Part shown: piece by piece, positions 13,845-26,564 of the stretch | How positions within the stretch are numbered: position 1 is the first letter of the stretch | Layout of the letters: each line of letters opens with the position of its first letter | Source: Tipula vernalis | Lineage: Eukaryota > Arthropoda > Insecta > Diptera > Tipulidae | Length of the DNA: 64,000 bases | Assembly: GCA_958295665.1 (NCBI GenBank) | Contig: OY282558.1 | Span: forward strand, 29,781,045-29,845,044 | Direction: 5' to 3' | Translations under genes and position numbers: made by a program | Notes under the pieces: generated by a model | Told to the model about the DNA's origin: nothing | Databases searched by the model: none | The model's input: the letters and a program-made list of their open reading frames with translations, nothing else

Positions 13845-14315
13845 TGTTAATTATGTATTAAAAATATTCCACAAATGAATTAATTATATTGAATTCACTT
13901 TTTATTAAAATAAAGCTTTTCACTTTTTGTATTAATTTTTACTACTTCTTATACCCACGACTTTACTGGAGGTTGTCTAACAAGCAACTAAACTTCATAA
14001 AAAATCTTACAGTTTTTGTTTTGTAAGTTTCGTTTACAAAATATATAAACGGAAATATTTTGAGGGAGACCATGCGTTTGTTTGAAATAAAAAAATCGTG
14101 TACTGTGTATACAGTGCTGTAAGTAGCCGCGAACTCATATTATATTATATAGTATATGTATGGTGAAAAATACGTCAAATCACATTTGTTTGGAAGTTAG
14201 GTTTTAATTTTATGATTTTTATGTTTTGAATGTCTAGCACTAATTAAAAAAAAAACATGTTTTTTTTTGTTGTTGTTGATTTTTAAGATAAGTTGTGTAC
14301 ATACATTGTTTTAAA

Positions 14316-14597
14316 ATCCAAATTAATAAAATTTGGAAACAAAATTTTACATTTTAGTAAATTGATTTATTTTCTCAAACATCGTCAGGCTTCGTGTTTC
14401 TTTAAAAATTTCATTTCGTAGATTACTGAATTAATTCTATACTTTACCACTGTCACTATTTAAACAGCCGTGATATGTAATAAAACTAATCTAGTAATCT
14501 ACGAAGAGAAATACGAAGCCTGGCGATGTTTGAACAAAAAAAAATTAATTTACTAAAATGCAGAATTGTGTATTAAAATTTTATTAATTTTAATTAA
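14316..14597. mobile_element. Foldback MITE, arms of roughly 110 bp
   Basis: The left arm (14316-14432) and right arm (14487-14597) are reverse complements with scattered mismatches. Shared blocks include CATTTTAGTAAATT, CAAACATCG.CAGGCTTCGT and TTCGTAGATTACT. The loop is about 50 bp. It has no coding capacity, so a non-autonomous DNA element is the likely identity. It sits about 500 bp upstream of the Ly6-like gene. Confidence 0.65.
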
Positions 14598-15029
14598 AAA
14601 TGTGTAGAATTATTTATATTTATAAATAAAATTTTTCATTTAAATTGAAAATAAAGCCAACACATATGATTTTGTTTAAGTTTCATAGCAAAATAAAACT
14701 CTTTATTCCCTTAACTAAAACCACTACAAATTTTTTTATCACGGCTTTTGATGTAGTGACATTGAAACAACAATTAGTAAAAAAAAATGTTGGTATGAGT
14801 AATGCATTTTGTTAGGTCCAACGCCTCTGACATTCTATACCTCTACAAATATTTGTCGAACTCCCTTAAAAAATATTTATAATAAATAACAAGTATAATA
14901 AAAGGTATAATTGTAATTAAAAAACAGGTATAACTTTTTAGGTATAATTTAGTGTCAAAATTAATTTTTGCTTTGTCCGAAATAAAGCAAAATGATCAAA
15001 ATAACGATTTTTTTTATTAATTTTAAATA

Positions 15030-15930
15030 TTATAAAAAGTGTTCGAATTGTCCGCCTTTTGAAGTAATACATAATCGAGAACGCCGGATGAAATTTATGT
15101 TAATCAGTCGGAACAGCCGTTTGTTATTTTTAATTATATTTGTCACTTCGGTTATTCGTTGCCGCACCTCCTGCTCAGTCTGATTTTCCCTTTCTCAAAC
15201 CAGCTCTTTAAAATAACCCGACAGAAAACAGTCTAGAGGATTTAGAAAAGGAGACCGCGGTGGCCTTGGAATGGTACATCCCCTTCCAATACAGCGACTC
15301 GGATAGTTTTCGTTGAGGTGCTGTCATCAAGTAATCCAGCCAAGGCATTCTGTAGGAAACTGAGATAGACTTCCCCGTTGGTCCGACGTGGTACTTCAAA
15401 TGGGCCAATCAATTTCCCATCAACTATTCCCATCTTCATGTTCACTCTTAATAGGCGTGGGAAGTGACTACGCCACACAACTTTTGGATTTATATGGGCC
15501 AAATAATGCAAATTGTGGATGTTGAATATCCCTACCTTTTTAAAGCATGTTTCTTCGCTCCGTAAAAGGTTGTTAAAAAATTACGGTTTTTCTTGGTTGC
15601 GGAGCAGCATTTTCCGGCCAAATTGGGTGCAACTAGTTCCTGTTTAAAATACGATACACCGTGAACCGTGCCACTCCCGAACGTCTTGATAAAGAACGAA
15701 CACTTGTAGATGAATCGCCTGTCACCATTTTAACTATATTATTTTTCAACTATATATCTTCCAACTCTCCTCAAACTACCAGGGACTTCGTCGTCGCTGT
15801 GCGTTCGATGTACGTTTTGAATTATTTTGTAATTGGTAAAGCGTTCCCGATTGGGGTATTGTATCAGGTATTCCCTTGCAGCGGCTCGAGCGTTGCCATT
15901 ATAAACACCATAAATGCAATGCATTTTTAC
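15030..15930 (-). pseudogene. Tc1/mariner-type transposase relic
   Basis: Three blocks in family order are readable on the minus strand. Near 15924-15739 is an N-terminal HTH-like block (YGVYNGNARAAAREYLIQYP) typical of a widespread insect transposase group. Near 15511-15242 is a catalytic-core block with INPKVVWRSHFPRLLRVN, GIVDGKLIGPF and NGEVYLSFLQNALAGLL. Near 15180-15030 is the C-terminal block QEVRQRITEV...GGQFEHFL followed by TAA. Frameshifts and stops separate the blocks. The catalytic motif after the second block is not intact. Terminal repeats were not found. Confidence 0.7.
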
Positions 15931-15960
15931 TTAGTCACGATGGGAATAAGTAATATTGAT

Positions 15961-16387
15961 TATTAACATTTTAATTATAAACGGTCGAGTATGTATCGAA
16001 CTAATATGAATTACAAATCGTTTTTATACAACAAATTTGGTTTAATTCGGGCTAATAGATTTGTTTGAAAAAATTGAAACAGGTTAGTGATGAAAAAGCG
16101 ACGCCATTTGCTTTGATCACTGTCTATTAGTGATACAGATTTTTAAGCCACATATAGAGCAGGTTTAGGTATTAACCCAGAACCGTACTTTACTCATGCT
16201 CACGACTCACGGATACCATTTATTTTCAAATGTAGCAGCTTCATCATACTGTCTTTCCGATAGCATGTCTCGCTGCAGCTTCTTCCTTGCTATAAACCCC
16301 TCATAACCAAACTCAGCAATAGCATGAGCAAAACTAAATATAGCTTACCGATTAAACAATTTCAAAGTTATTATTTTATTATGTATC
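15961..16387. other. Intergenic, nothing recognised
   Basis: No open frame or repeat that I can support between the transposase relic and the next MITE. Confidence 0.45.
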
Positions 16388-16390
16388 AAT

Positions 16391-16529
16391 GGGCGCTTTC
16401 AAGTCCCGCAACATGTTGGCTTTGAAAATTGACTGATGGAAGAAAGGACACTCGATAAATCGATTGAACCAAATAAAATGTTTATTTTAGTCAACATGTT
16501 GCCAACAGTTGGTGGAACCGAAAGCGCCC
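16391..16529. mobile_element. 139-bp MITE with GGGCGCTTTC termini and AAT duplication
   Basis: The left end GGGCGCTTTC (16391-16400) is a perfect inverted repeat of the right end GAAAGCGCCC (16520-16529). AAT flanks both sides (16388-16390 and 16530-16532), consistent with a 3-bp target duplication. Inside, both arms also carry a CAACATGTTG palindrome. A 3-bp duplication with G-rich ends fits PIF/Harbinger-type MITEs, but that assignment is inference. Confidence 0.7.
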
Positions 16530-16921
16530 AATATATAAATGCCATTTTAACAGCTCGCTAAGATGTATAATATTTAATATTTAAAGAATGCGTGTATTTT
16601 CTCTTTGTTTCAAATGTATTTCCATTTCATTTTTTTGAGTCACTTACACATGCATAATTCTTGTGCCTTTTCATTTTAATCTGACGTAAATTGTAATTCG
16701 GTTCAAAGTTTGGTGCATTTTGTGTTTTTCTCGTATATAATTTGCAATTTCGTTCACCGGATTTTCCGTTCGTTTTTTACATGAAATTTTTGACTTACCC
16801 CCGCTAAAGATGTTTTCACATCAGTAAGCGTTAAAGCTTGAAATTTATAATATTGAAACATTGAATAAATAAATAAATAATAAATGTGTCAAAATGTGTA
16901 AAAAGATTTTTGTCTTGAAAT

Positions 16922-17219
16922 AACTCAAGATCAGAAAAAGTGTGGGCAAATCCGACAACGGGATCTTATTTAGCGTACCAAAATGTACGACTATAAAAAC
17001 ATTACAAATAAAAGAATCAGCAGACTATTTAGATATAATATGAGAAGGAATACAATTTATGCGTGCTTATGAAATTCATAGATTATGCATAATTGGCTGA
17101 GAGCTTGTTAATACAAAAAAATTCATTAATTACTATGTATATGATTTTCCACAGATGTTGGTACGCTAAATACGATCCCGTTATCAAATTTTCCCTATCT
17201 TTTTTTGGTCTTGAGTTTT
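16922..17219. mobile_element. Foldback element, arms of about 60 bp
   Basis: The left arm (16922-16981) and right arm (17158-17219) are reverse complements. The core AACGGGATC.TATTTAGCGTACCAA has one mismatch in about 25 bp, and similarity continues outward to AACTCAAGA. The interior of about 175 bp is non-coding. Probably a MITE; no target duplication was found. Confidence 0.6.
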
Positions 17220-17225
17220 TCAAGA

Positions 17226-20200
17226 GCACAAAGGTGCCAAAGACACGATTTCTAACACTTTTAGGTTAGCATATCTCAAAAACCTAACGTGATAGGGAAA
17301 TTCTGTGTCCAAACTCGGATTCAGCACAAAAAATTACTTCGGATACGTCTGTTCAATCAAACAATAAAAATGTTTAACCGTTTTTTTGCACGCCTATATA
17401 ATAAATAAATTAAAACGACAATCAATAATACCATTCAAAATTTGGAAATTAATTTTATTTATTAAAATTCTGTTATCACTGTTTATCACAAAATCTGTTT
17501 CTTATTTTTTAAATTAATAATCATAGTTCAATGTTTTTCTTCTAATCGGAGGCATTATTACTAATCGATACATTTTAAGTATATGTACAATTGATGAATA
17601 AACATATTATTGTTAACAATAGTTATCTTAATTGGTATCAAGGAGCAAATAAATTGTTGTAAAAAGGAAAGATATGTAGCTAGTTTTAAGCAGTTTGGGC
17701 TAAAATTACTAACTTTAATATTGCCCATTTGATATTTCAGTTTAGGAAAAAATTTTGTATTCTCACAAATACTAAAATATAGTATATTGCATTATTAATT
17801 TTTATTTCACTTATCAAAACAATGAACAAGACGAATATATTATCGAGGGGAAGAACCTTCTTAAAATATTATAACTATACAGTCTGACCTTGATTTTTAT
17901 TGCTTTACTATGAGTTTAATAAATTTAAAGATGCACTTTCTTGTACTACTATACTAATTTGTCTCAAGTAATCAAAACTAAAAAATAAGAATACATATCT
18001 TTAATTATATTTATAAATTGGCTTAAATTAAGTTTTAAGAAGATACACAAACATAAAGTGGATAGGTACTATTGACGACGTCCACCGTGCGTCTAGCGGA
18101 AGGAATTGTGTAAGAAATTGATGTAAACAAATTTTCGCAGTAGTAGTTATATGGAAATATTATCCAAATAATTTTAATTTTAATTAATTAAAATTGCAAA
18201 GAATTAAACACAAAATGGTACATTACATAATGTAAAGTGCGGTTTTTCTGAATTTGATTGCTTTAGTTCAGATTTAATATGAAAAGTACCATAAAATAGT
18301 GTTCAAATTTGCATAAATTTGATAATAAGTTGGCGCCATTTATCGTACTATATGTAATTATAATTACGGGCGATTCGGCTATCGCCTCGTCCGCCAATTT
18401 CCACTGTCGTCCGGGAATGCAGTACTTTTCCTCCTAATTATAAAATATACTATTAGTTCAATTTCAAACTTATAAACCCGCTATTAGAGGCTTTTTAATA
18501 CTTTTCCACTCGTCAGTTGGATTTTCATTTTTAAATTATCTGATTATCTCAGATAAGTTTTGATTTTATAGCCTTGGAAATTATATTTCCATGTTTATTA
18601 TGTCGCGGAAAAACTACAGCATAGGCAATTGACGAGTGTAAGTATGTTTGTTTAGTATATTTTATCGTTTCTCCATCTATTAATAGTTTGTGTTTTGGTC
18701 TGAAATTCGATAACCTTTGTGGTGACAAGCATTTACCATACAACAAATAAATGAAAACTTTTCGATAGCCACAGGCTATATAAAATCGAATCATATAAAT
18801 CGCTAAATGACATGAATAATTAATTTAAATATTGATGGTTATGATTTTAATCGGTTTATTGAGTTATTAGTAAGTCGATAATTATTTAATGTGATGTTTA
18901 GGTGGATAATATCATTAATCAGTGCGCACATTATTTTTGTAGAATATAAAATTTATCAAATATTAAGTATCATTAATTCAATGTACAATAATACGATTTG
19001 AAATGAATTTTTGGTACTGTTGGAATTGTTTACATGAAGTTCTACTTATCGAACTTAACCAAGCCTACAGCGATTAAATTATATCCTGTAATTTATGTAG
19101 AACTGCTGTAACTTTGCCTTTTGAACAATAAATAAAGTTTAAGATGTATGAAATAAACAATTGTTTTGTTATAAATCATAAACGAAGACAATAAACAAAA
19201 TGAAGGCTTTTCTAAAAAAGAAAAAAGTTTTAAAAGATGTAACAAGCAATTAAACACAGTAAGACATATTGTTTATAATAAACTCGTATAAACAAGACAA
19301 AGCTAATGCCTTGTTGTTTATCAAATTATCGCGATTGTTTTCGTAGATGGATGGAATTTGGTTGAACGTTTTATGTGAAGCAATATTAATCGTTCCCGCA
19401 GATTGACTCTATGGTTTAACGCTAAAATATCAAACATGTTTATGCAAAAATGTAGAGCAATTACGCCTAACCCTAAGATTTCATTAACATAACCTACTTA
19501 AAAATGTACCCCACTGGTAAGTGTTTTAAATTTTGGCAGTTAGCCAGTTTGTTAAATTTTAAGCAAAACCCGAAATTATTAACAATTTTCTTGTTATGAG
19601 AAGCATGTTATTATCGCTCGCATGAAGTGAAAGTGCTAATAAAACTTGATATCAAGAAATGATTTAAATTGAAATCATTTAACAAATCGGATGGAATAAG
19701 TGATATTCGTGCGGGAAAGGTCAGTATAATTATTTTAGTTGTAGTTTAAAATGGTTCATTTGTTTTTTTCTCGTTATTAAATTATTAAATCTTATGTTTA
19801 CGGATGCAGTTCGTACAAGACGTTATGATGTAATTAGTATGTACACTGCAAGAGTCTGCAAACTATTTCTAACGAGGGCCGGATAAAAAATATTACGAAA
19901 TCAGTAAAAAAAGGTTGGAAGAAAATATTTAAGCCCTGAAAAAATTTTGAAATGTTGAGATTTTTCTTGATTTTATATTCATTCCAGACAAACGATATTG
20001 AAGCTATACCTACAGCTTAAATAATGTTCGAGTCGTCAATTACTTCAGACGCGAATGTTTGTATAGTTCTTGATTTTTGATTAAACTTCTCGCAACGTGG
20101 GCAAATGTACCAAAATTATTTTTTTTAGTATAGATTCTGGAAGCTATGTCAAGAGACACTCGTTTTCGTGTGTAGGAAACTTTGTTCTCCGCGCTAGTTA

Positions 20201-22651
20201 TTTATTCTTGCTCAATCCTTCGTTTATAAGTTTGTCATCGCTTAGCTGACAGACGTTTAGATGATTAATTTAAATTAAAAATGGAATATGTTGATTATAA
20301 ATAAATTTAATTTTTGAGATATTTTTTTATGAAAATAAGTTTGGCTATAATAGACGATAATTTTAAAAGCTTACAAAGGGTTGGATCCGCGTACTGTAGT
20401 TTGTCGCCTACCGTTGTACAGTGCATCTTAAATGTAAAAAGAAGTACATGAAGAAATGAAGAAGGGAAATGAAATATGCAAAAAATCGCAACAACAACAT
20501 ACAATATATTTAGGGTAAGAAGTCATGGAACTTTCACTTTTCCTTGAGTTTATTTTTCAGAGTTTACATAATAAGTTGAATAATTATTTTTAACACTACG
20601 TAGTGAAATCTTCCCTAATTAGGTTGCACTAATCTCTAAGGTAATTATTATTACTATAAATTAGCTGCCATAAATAGAATCAGTAAAAATCATAACACGA
20701 ATAAAACTTGGCAATCATTCGACGGAAGTTTGGAGAAGTTTACGGAAGTTTTTACGCTCAGTTACATCAATTTTCTGGATGATTTATACTGTCAATGTCC
20801 AAGACTCCTAACCATGGGTGATAACTGGTCTTATCAGCACTTTGTAGATTCCAAGTTTAACTTTGCGCGATATATGAGGAGACTTCAATATTTTCATGTT
20901 GGCGTAAAATGCTCGGTAGAAACCAAGCTATGATGATGCAGAAAAAATGTCGAACATTTATTCTGGTGTTCAATCTCGGATAATAGTTATTTATGATATA
21001 CTAGTGATGAGTTTTTATTGAAATATTTTTCGGACCATAATTTTCATGCAATTTTTATTGTTTTGTTTAAATATTGCTCACGTTGCCCCTATAGCAGCAA
21101 GGATTTTAAAATGGTGCCTTATTTCACGTTTTCGTTATTTGAAATTAGCATGGGCCAAACTTTCTGCATTTTTGAATTAGCTTCACAAGAAATTCCAAAA
21201 TGGGAACATAAGAGAACGTATATTAAAATTAAAAACAATTAAGAAAAAAAATTTCTGGAACCGAAAATAGGGCTTAACCGGAAAATAATTCAGTGTAAAA
21301 AAACCACAAAAATAAATTTTGCATGCTAACCGGCTCACAAATCTAGTTTAATTCGAATAAGCAATTGGGGTTAATTTGTTTTAATTTACTTCCCTTTACC
21401 AAACACCAATTAATTTAAAAAGAAATACAACTTACTAAACTTATTTATGTACTATATGTGTACAAAAACTCTAAAACTAAATTCAAATTTAAATATTAGA
21501 CACGGACACAACACCTCGTCCTACGAACCAGATTTTTGGAATCATGCGTGCGTTTTGGCATCTACAACTACATGAATGATTTTAAATTCGTAAACATTTT
21601 ATCTATACTATGTTTATTAAAAAAATTGTATTCAAAATTTCAGGGTCAATAAATGTAACCCTTTTAATTAAATATTTCTTCTTTTCGCTTTACTGTGGAC
21701 CATATATTTGTATGTACATTCATACAATACATACTATACATATAAGATTTTATATAGTATGTAATTTCTTCTTATTTAATTATACTAAACTGTTCTAATA
21801 AAGTGGGGGTTCAATTGAGCATATAAAAATTAATACACTTGCCAGTGATGGTCAAACCAAGGTTTCACGGCCAAATTTGTCACCAAACCTAGATGAAAAA
21901 TTAAAATAATTGCCGTAACCTAAAATGAATATTTAGGATCATGTTTTTGTTTCGAATTTCTCGCAACTTATTTTAAGCAATCGTATTTTTCTTCGCCTGG
22001 AATAAATCTTCTTTCAAAATGGCACATTCGAGAAATAGGTTGGCCACCACATAGCGCAATGATAATGAATTTTTAGATTAAACATAAACGACAGCGTCCG
22101 AATTAAAAGCGGGCTAAGTATACCCTTGAATTATTAATGCATATAAAATGTCTAAATGAACCGATTTATAAACATTTAACGTGTCAAATTAACTAATTTG
22201 GAATAAAACAATAGTATTTCTTAGATATAATATGAAAAATAATATATAAGAGGCAAAATTATATTATTCAACATACGCATTATAAAATTATATGAATTGG
22301 CCGTCGTAGATCATAAACTTACAATGTTTAGTAATAAGATTTATAGTATAATATTAGTCAAATTTAATTTAAAGAGATATTATGTCCAAGTTTGACGAAA
22401 CTTCGTCATACCCCTATTTTTAACAAAAATTATACAAAGTGATTAAATCAAGTGATATTAAATTATGATTTAAGATAAGACCTTATAAAAAAACAAACAA
22501 GCATTATACATGTTTTCCTTTCTCCCCTATTAAACTTACACAATTTACGATATATCAATAATTTTTCAAGTAAATTGATCATTGACTTTCATCAATTCTC
22601 TCATTCAATGGAGATTCTCAGCCTAAATGTGTTCTATACATTTTTTTACAA
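17226..22651. other. Long intergenic stretch, nothing recognised
   Basis: AT-rich DNA with only short open frames, for example 18549-18794 minus, 20730-20933 plus and 21018-21242 plus. None shows a motif, a signal peptide or splice context. No RNA gene was recognised. Confidence 0.45.
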
Positions 22652-22655
22652 TTAA

Positions 22656-22943
22656 CCTTCTCTCTGTGTATTGGCGTCAAATTGACCCCAACCGATTTTA
22701 AAATTAAAAAAACAACTTTTTTTATTATTTAAATGGCGCATGCCTTATAAGATAGCCTCAACTAATATCTTATACACGCAATACATTAAAAAGAGGACCC
22801 AAATTACTTGTAAATTTCGTAATTTGGTAGTTTTATTTAGTTTCCCTACGAAATATATAAAGATATTCGTGGGATGACGAGTATCTTAGGGATTGACCCC
22901 TATACATAGATAACGTGATAATAAGCTATACACAGAGTGAAGG
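22656..22943. mobile_element. 288-bp piggyBac-type MITE with TTAA duplications
   Basis: TTAA flanks both ends (22652-22655 and 22944-22947). The left terminus CCTTCTCTCTGTGTAT is the inverted repeat of the right terminus, whose complement reads CCTTCACTCTGTGTAT (one mismatch in 16). A subterminal block TCAAATTGACCCC on the left is echoed by GGATTGACCCC on the right. TTAA target sites and CC-starting ends are hallmarks of piggyBac elements. No transposase is encoded, so the element is non-autonomous. Confidence 0.8.
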
Positions 22944-23159
22944 TTAAAAACGTGGTTTCGTGAAAATCGGTGACAAATCGCATAAAAAGTTAAATTTTTC
23001 ACATTTTAATTTTATTCATCACAAAAATTTTAACTGTTTACGGACCAGTTAAAAATTTGTGGCTTGTGCTTTGTTTTTCACAACGCAAAATTAAAATAAA
23101 TAAAAAACGTAAACGTCACAATTTTAACCAGTTTCAATTGAAACACTAAAACGAAACAT

Positions 23160-23890
23160 AGCCTAAAACAGAAATTCAACAGGTGGAAGAAAAGTTTAAA
23201 CGTCTCGAGAAAGTGATAACAGATATCAAGGCAAGTGGAACAACGAGGCAAGTGCCTCAAACCGTTCACTCAATCAAGTTAAAGACACCAGCATTCAACG
23301 AAACCACTTCTTTCGGCATTTTAAATTTAAATTTCCAATCAAAATCATTGGAACGATAACTATCGTGTCGCAGCGTTAATAGTGGCCCTTAAAAGCGAAG
23401 CAGCAGATCCTTTACAAACCATTCCGAAACAAGAGCGCAACAGTTATCTCGAAATTATGATGGTGCTGGATCAGAAGTACGGCAGTGACCACAAGCGGGG
23501 AGTAGACTCGCTAGAGGAATTTTCATCGATAATTGAACGACTGGTGCATCTAGCACATACAAGTAAGTCGGACGATTTCATGAAAAGGCTTAAAATTGAC
23601 TCATTCATTGAAGGTATTCGACATCCAAAAATACGCAGGGCGGTGATGTTGTCTTTCTTCTGTGCCTAAAGCAACCTTTGCGGAAACCATCGCTTGTGTA
23701 TTGACGATCGAGACTGCACAAGCTATCACCAAACCATCAATGGAAACACGCCGAGTGGAAATCGATACCCGCATAAACACCGAGCGGTCGCCATCAAGAT
23801 ATCGAGACGGAAAACGATCACATCTCACGGGGCTGCTGAGAAACAAGAAGAAAGCGGAGAGCATGCAGTGGCCAAGCAGGAGGGCTAAAT
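23160..23890 (+). pseudogene. Gag relic of an LTR retrotransposon
   Basis: Gag capsid proteins package the element RNA. The reading is TVHSIKLKTPAFNETTSF, a break with a deletion, then ALKSEAADPLQTIPKQERNS, FSSIIERLVHLAHTSKSDDF, KIDSFIEGIRHPKIRRAVML, a frameshift near 23660, and TFAETIACVLTIETAQAI. This order (target sequence, helical repeats, then FAETI..AL.IE.A) is that of gypsy-like gag proteins in insects. No protease, polymerase or zinc knuckle follows. No LTR was identified, although 23041-23080 resembles 51234-51273 and might be untranslated sequence of the same family. Confidence 0.65.
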
Positions 23891-24780
23891 AACGACGGAG
23901 CCGCTAAACTAACTATTAAAGCACACATTATTAGTAACACTTTTTAGAGCGGGTGCCCTAACAGAGCAAGTGGCATGTATTTGTGAACGGTTTCAAATGT
24001 GGAGCGTTTTAGGCTTAGCAAATAGTTATAGGTTCTGAAATTCACTTTGGAAATATGATTTTCCTTTGAACACCCGCACAAAATACGTTTGAGAGTAAGA
24101 GTTTGAGCAAAATTCTTTAATAAAATTCTAAATTTTGAATTTTAAATTATATGAAAGTTAATAAAATAACAAAACTTGGACTTTATTGGTGTGAAATACG
24201 GGGCATTATTTACAAATTTTACATAAATTATGTATAAAGATTCTATATCCTTTTCTTACAGAACTCACTAATATAATAGAGAGGAAAGCTAGAATTAAAT
24301 TATTTCGCTAACAAAGATATTATTTTTCGAATTAAAAAGCAATTCGTTTTCGAAATATAAAAGCAGGGGATAATTCGGTTTTGATTTAAATAAAAAACGA
24401 ACAAATCTAATTCAATTCTAATTTATAATACTATAAAGGACATCGCTATACTTTTCCATAGTAAACTAGCGGTCAAACGTCAAAAATATACAACGGGGAC
24501 TTTTATTCGTCTGGATGCGGCTTAACCGACTGTAGCAAATACCAGTAAGCAAGCGAGGGTTATCGCACAAAGAAACATCATATTGTAGCAAAAAATAATT
24601 ATCTTTTGATTACCAAACCAAATGTCAGAATTGTAATTGTATTGTGAAGTGAAGTTCACTTGCTTGCTTGCTTGCTTATCATTAGATTTACGAGTAGATA
24701 TTTAATGATAAGATACAACAGTAGGAAGGTAAATTTTACACAAAATCGAACTTGCTAGTTATTAGAAGAACCAGAATAAA
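23891..24780. other. Upstream region of GRHPR gene A
   Basis: No gene seen. A short CTTG microsatellite (four units) lies near 24659-24674, about 110 bp upstream of the start codon of gene A. The promoter is presumably within the last few hundred bases, but no clear core motif was recognised. Confidence 0.4.
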
Positions 24781-25818
24781 ATGTCTAATTGTAGTGAAAC
24801 AAATCGGCCAAAAGTGTTGGTAACTCATTCAAAAGTTCCAGAAGCTGGACTTAATATTTTACGGGAAAAGTAAATAATTTAATTTTAGTTTTTATAGTTA
24901 TGACACCTAGATCGTTTTTTTAGATGTGAGGTGACTCTCTGTGATGGCTATCCACAACCATCGCGCGAAGAAATTTTGAAAAAGGTTAAGGGAATGGATG
25001 GCATATTATGGGCGACGCATTCACCACTAAACGCTGAGGCTTTAAATGCGGCCGGGCCACAACTTAAATCTCTTAGCACCATGTCGGCAGGTATTGATTA
25101 CGTTGATGTAGAGGAAGTAAAAAGACGCAATATTCCACTCGGCTTTACTCCGAGTGTACTAAACGATGCAGTAGCTGATATGGCTATTGGTTTAATGATT
25201 GCCGCTGCACGTCGATATCACGAAGGTCGTTTGGCAATTGAAAACTCTAAATGGGAGGTACAGCCACAATTTTTATTAGGACAAGATATTAAAGGTACCA
25301 CAGTCGGAGTTGTTGGATTTGGCGAAATTGGGCAAACTATTGTGAAACGATTACAAGGATTTGAAATTGGAAAAGTGCTTTATTCAGGTCATAGTCCAAA
25401 ACCAGCGGCAGAAAAATATCGAGCTGAATTTGTCTCATTTGATGAGCTACTTGAAAAAAGTGATTTTGTGTTTGTAAGTGCACCACTAACCGAAGAAACT
25501 AAAGGAATGTTTAATGAGAGTGCATTCAAAAAAATGAAACCGACAAGTGTATTTGTTAATGTCGCTCGAGGTGGTCTAGTTGATCAAGAAGCATTATTTA
25601 ACGCCTTAAAAAATAACACAATTTTTGCTGCCGGACTTGACGTTATGACGCCAGAACCACTTCCACCAACTGATAAAATTTTATCTCTTTCAAATGCATT
25701 TATTGTACCACATTTGGGATCAGCCACGATTAGAACACGTGACGATATGTCTGTTATAGCCGCACAGAACGTGCTGTGTGGACTTGCTGGCGAACCGATG
25801 TTTGCGCCAGTGCTTTAA
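24781..25818 (+). CDS. Glyoxylate/hydroxypyruvate reductase paralog A (D-2-hydroxyacid dehydrogenase)
   Basis: Exons are 24781-24869 and 24924-25818, with a 54-bp intron (GTAAAT...TTTTAG) in phase 2; they join to 984 nt, giving 327 residues, the usual size of the family. The enzyme should reduce glyoxylate and hydroxypyruvate with NAD(P)H in the cytosol. Visible motifs are PKVLVTHSKVPEAGL at the N-terminus, the dinucleotide loop GFGEIG at 161-166, VNVARGGLVD with the catalytic Arg at 245, PEPLP with Glu at 274, and PHLGSAT with His at 293. The catalytic triad is therefore complete. The C-terminus has no peroxisomal SKL-like tripeptide. It is the first of a local cluster with fragment B, gene C and gene D. 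The family call is safe; the substrate is inferred. Confidence 0.93.
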
Positions 25819-26564
25819 ATTGTATTTATTAATTTAAAAAAAATAGTATTGGTAAGTGTAATGGAACCAACCAATAGTTTCGTCGCAACGAAATTTCAAA
25901 TGGCACTTCAGAGTCAAGTAAATATAATTACCTAAATACAACATATAAATTGCGCTTTTTATTTTATCCCACGCATCATATACGTGCAGCCTATTTTTAT
26001 GTTTTGGATTTTTTAAATCACAGACTTCCGGATATTTCTCGTATATGGGAATAAATTCCAAAATTAAATTGCATGACCAATCGCCGTTGCTTACCATTTT
26101 TATTTATTTCTGCTGTCAAAGTTTATTATTATAAACAGAGAGATTAACATATAGGACAGAAACAAATTTCTTTCCCTCATAAAGTCTTCTATTGGAACCA
26201 TTGTAGTTGGAGGGAGATGGGTGTAAATGGTTTGTTACAAATAATACATGGTTGGTCTTTCTTTTATATAAACAAACCATTTAGTTTTTATTCTTGTTAA
26301 AAAGTGGTTGTGTGTAGTTTCGTGAAAATTAAAAATTATCAAATAAAACAAAATAATTAAAAAATAAAATGAATATAATTAATTATAATATTACACAACA
26401 TATTATTGTAAACATGGATATTATTGTTTATTTCTACTCTATTGTATTTTAAAGTCTTTGATAATACACATTTATTAGTGACACCTATTACTAATAACTA
26501 AAATTAATAATAATTGTAGTGACGCCTGTCCGTAGAAAATATAATATATTATAAAATATAATAT
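25819..26564. other. Intergenic between gene A and fragment B
   Basis: AT-rich. An open frame on the minus strand at 25834-26097 has no family resemblance that I can name and lies just past the stop of gene A. No other signal was seen. Confidence 0.4.

Noticed and set aside
15661..15966. Plus-strand open frame of 101 codons
   Set aside because: It is antisense to the transposase relic, whose minus-strand reading shows family motifs.
20730..20933. 67-codon open frame as a gene
   Set aside because: No motif, no splice or start context, and no relation to neighbours; compatible with chance in this long intergenic stretch.
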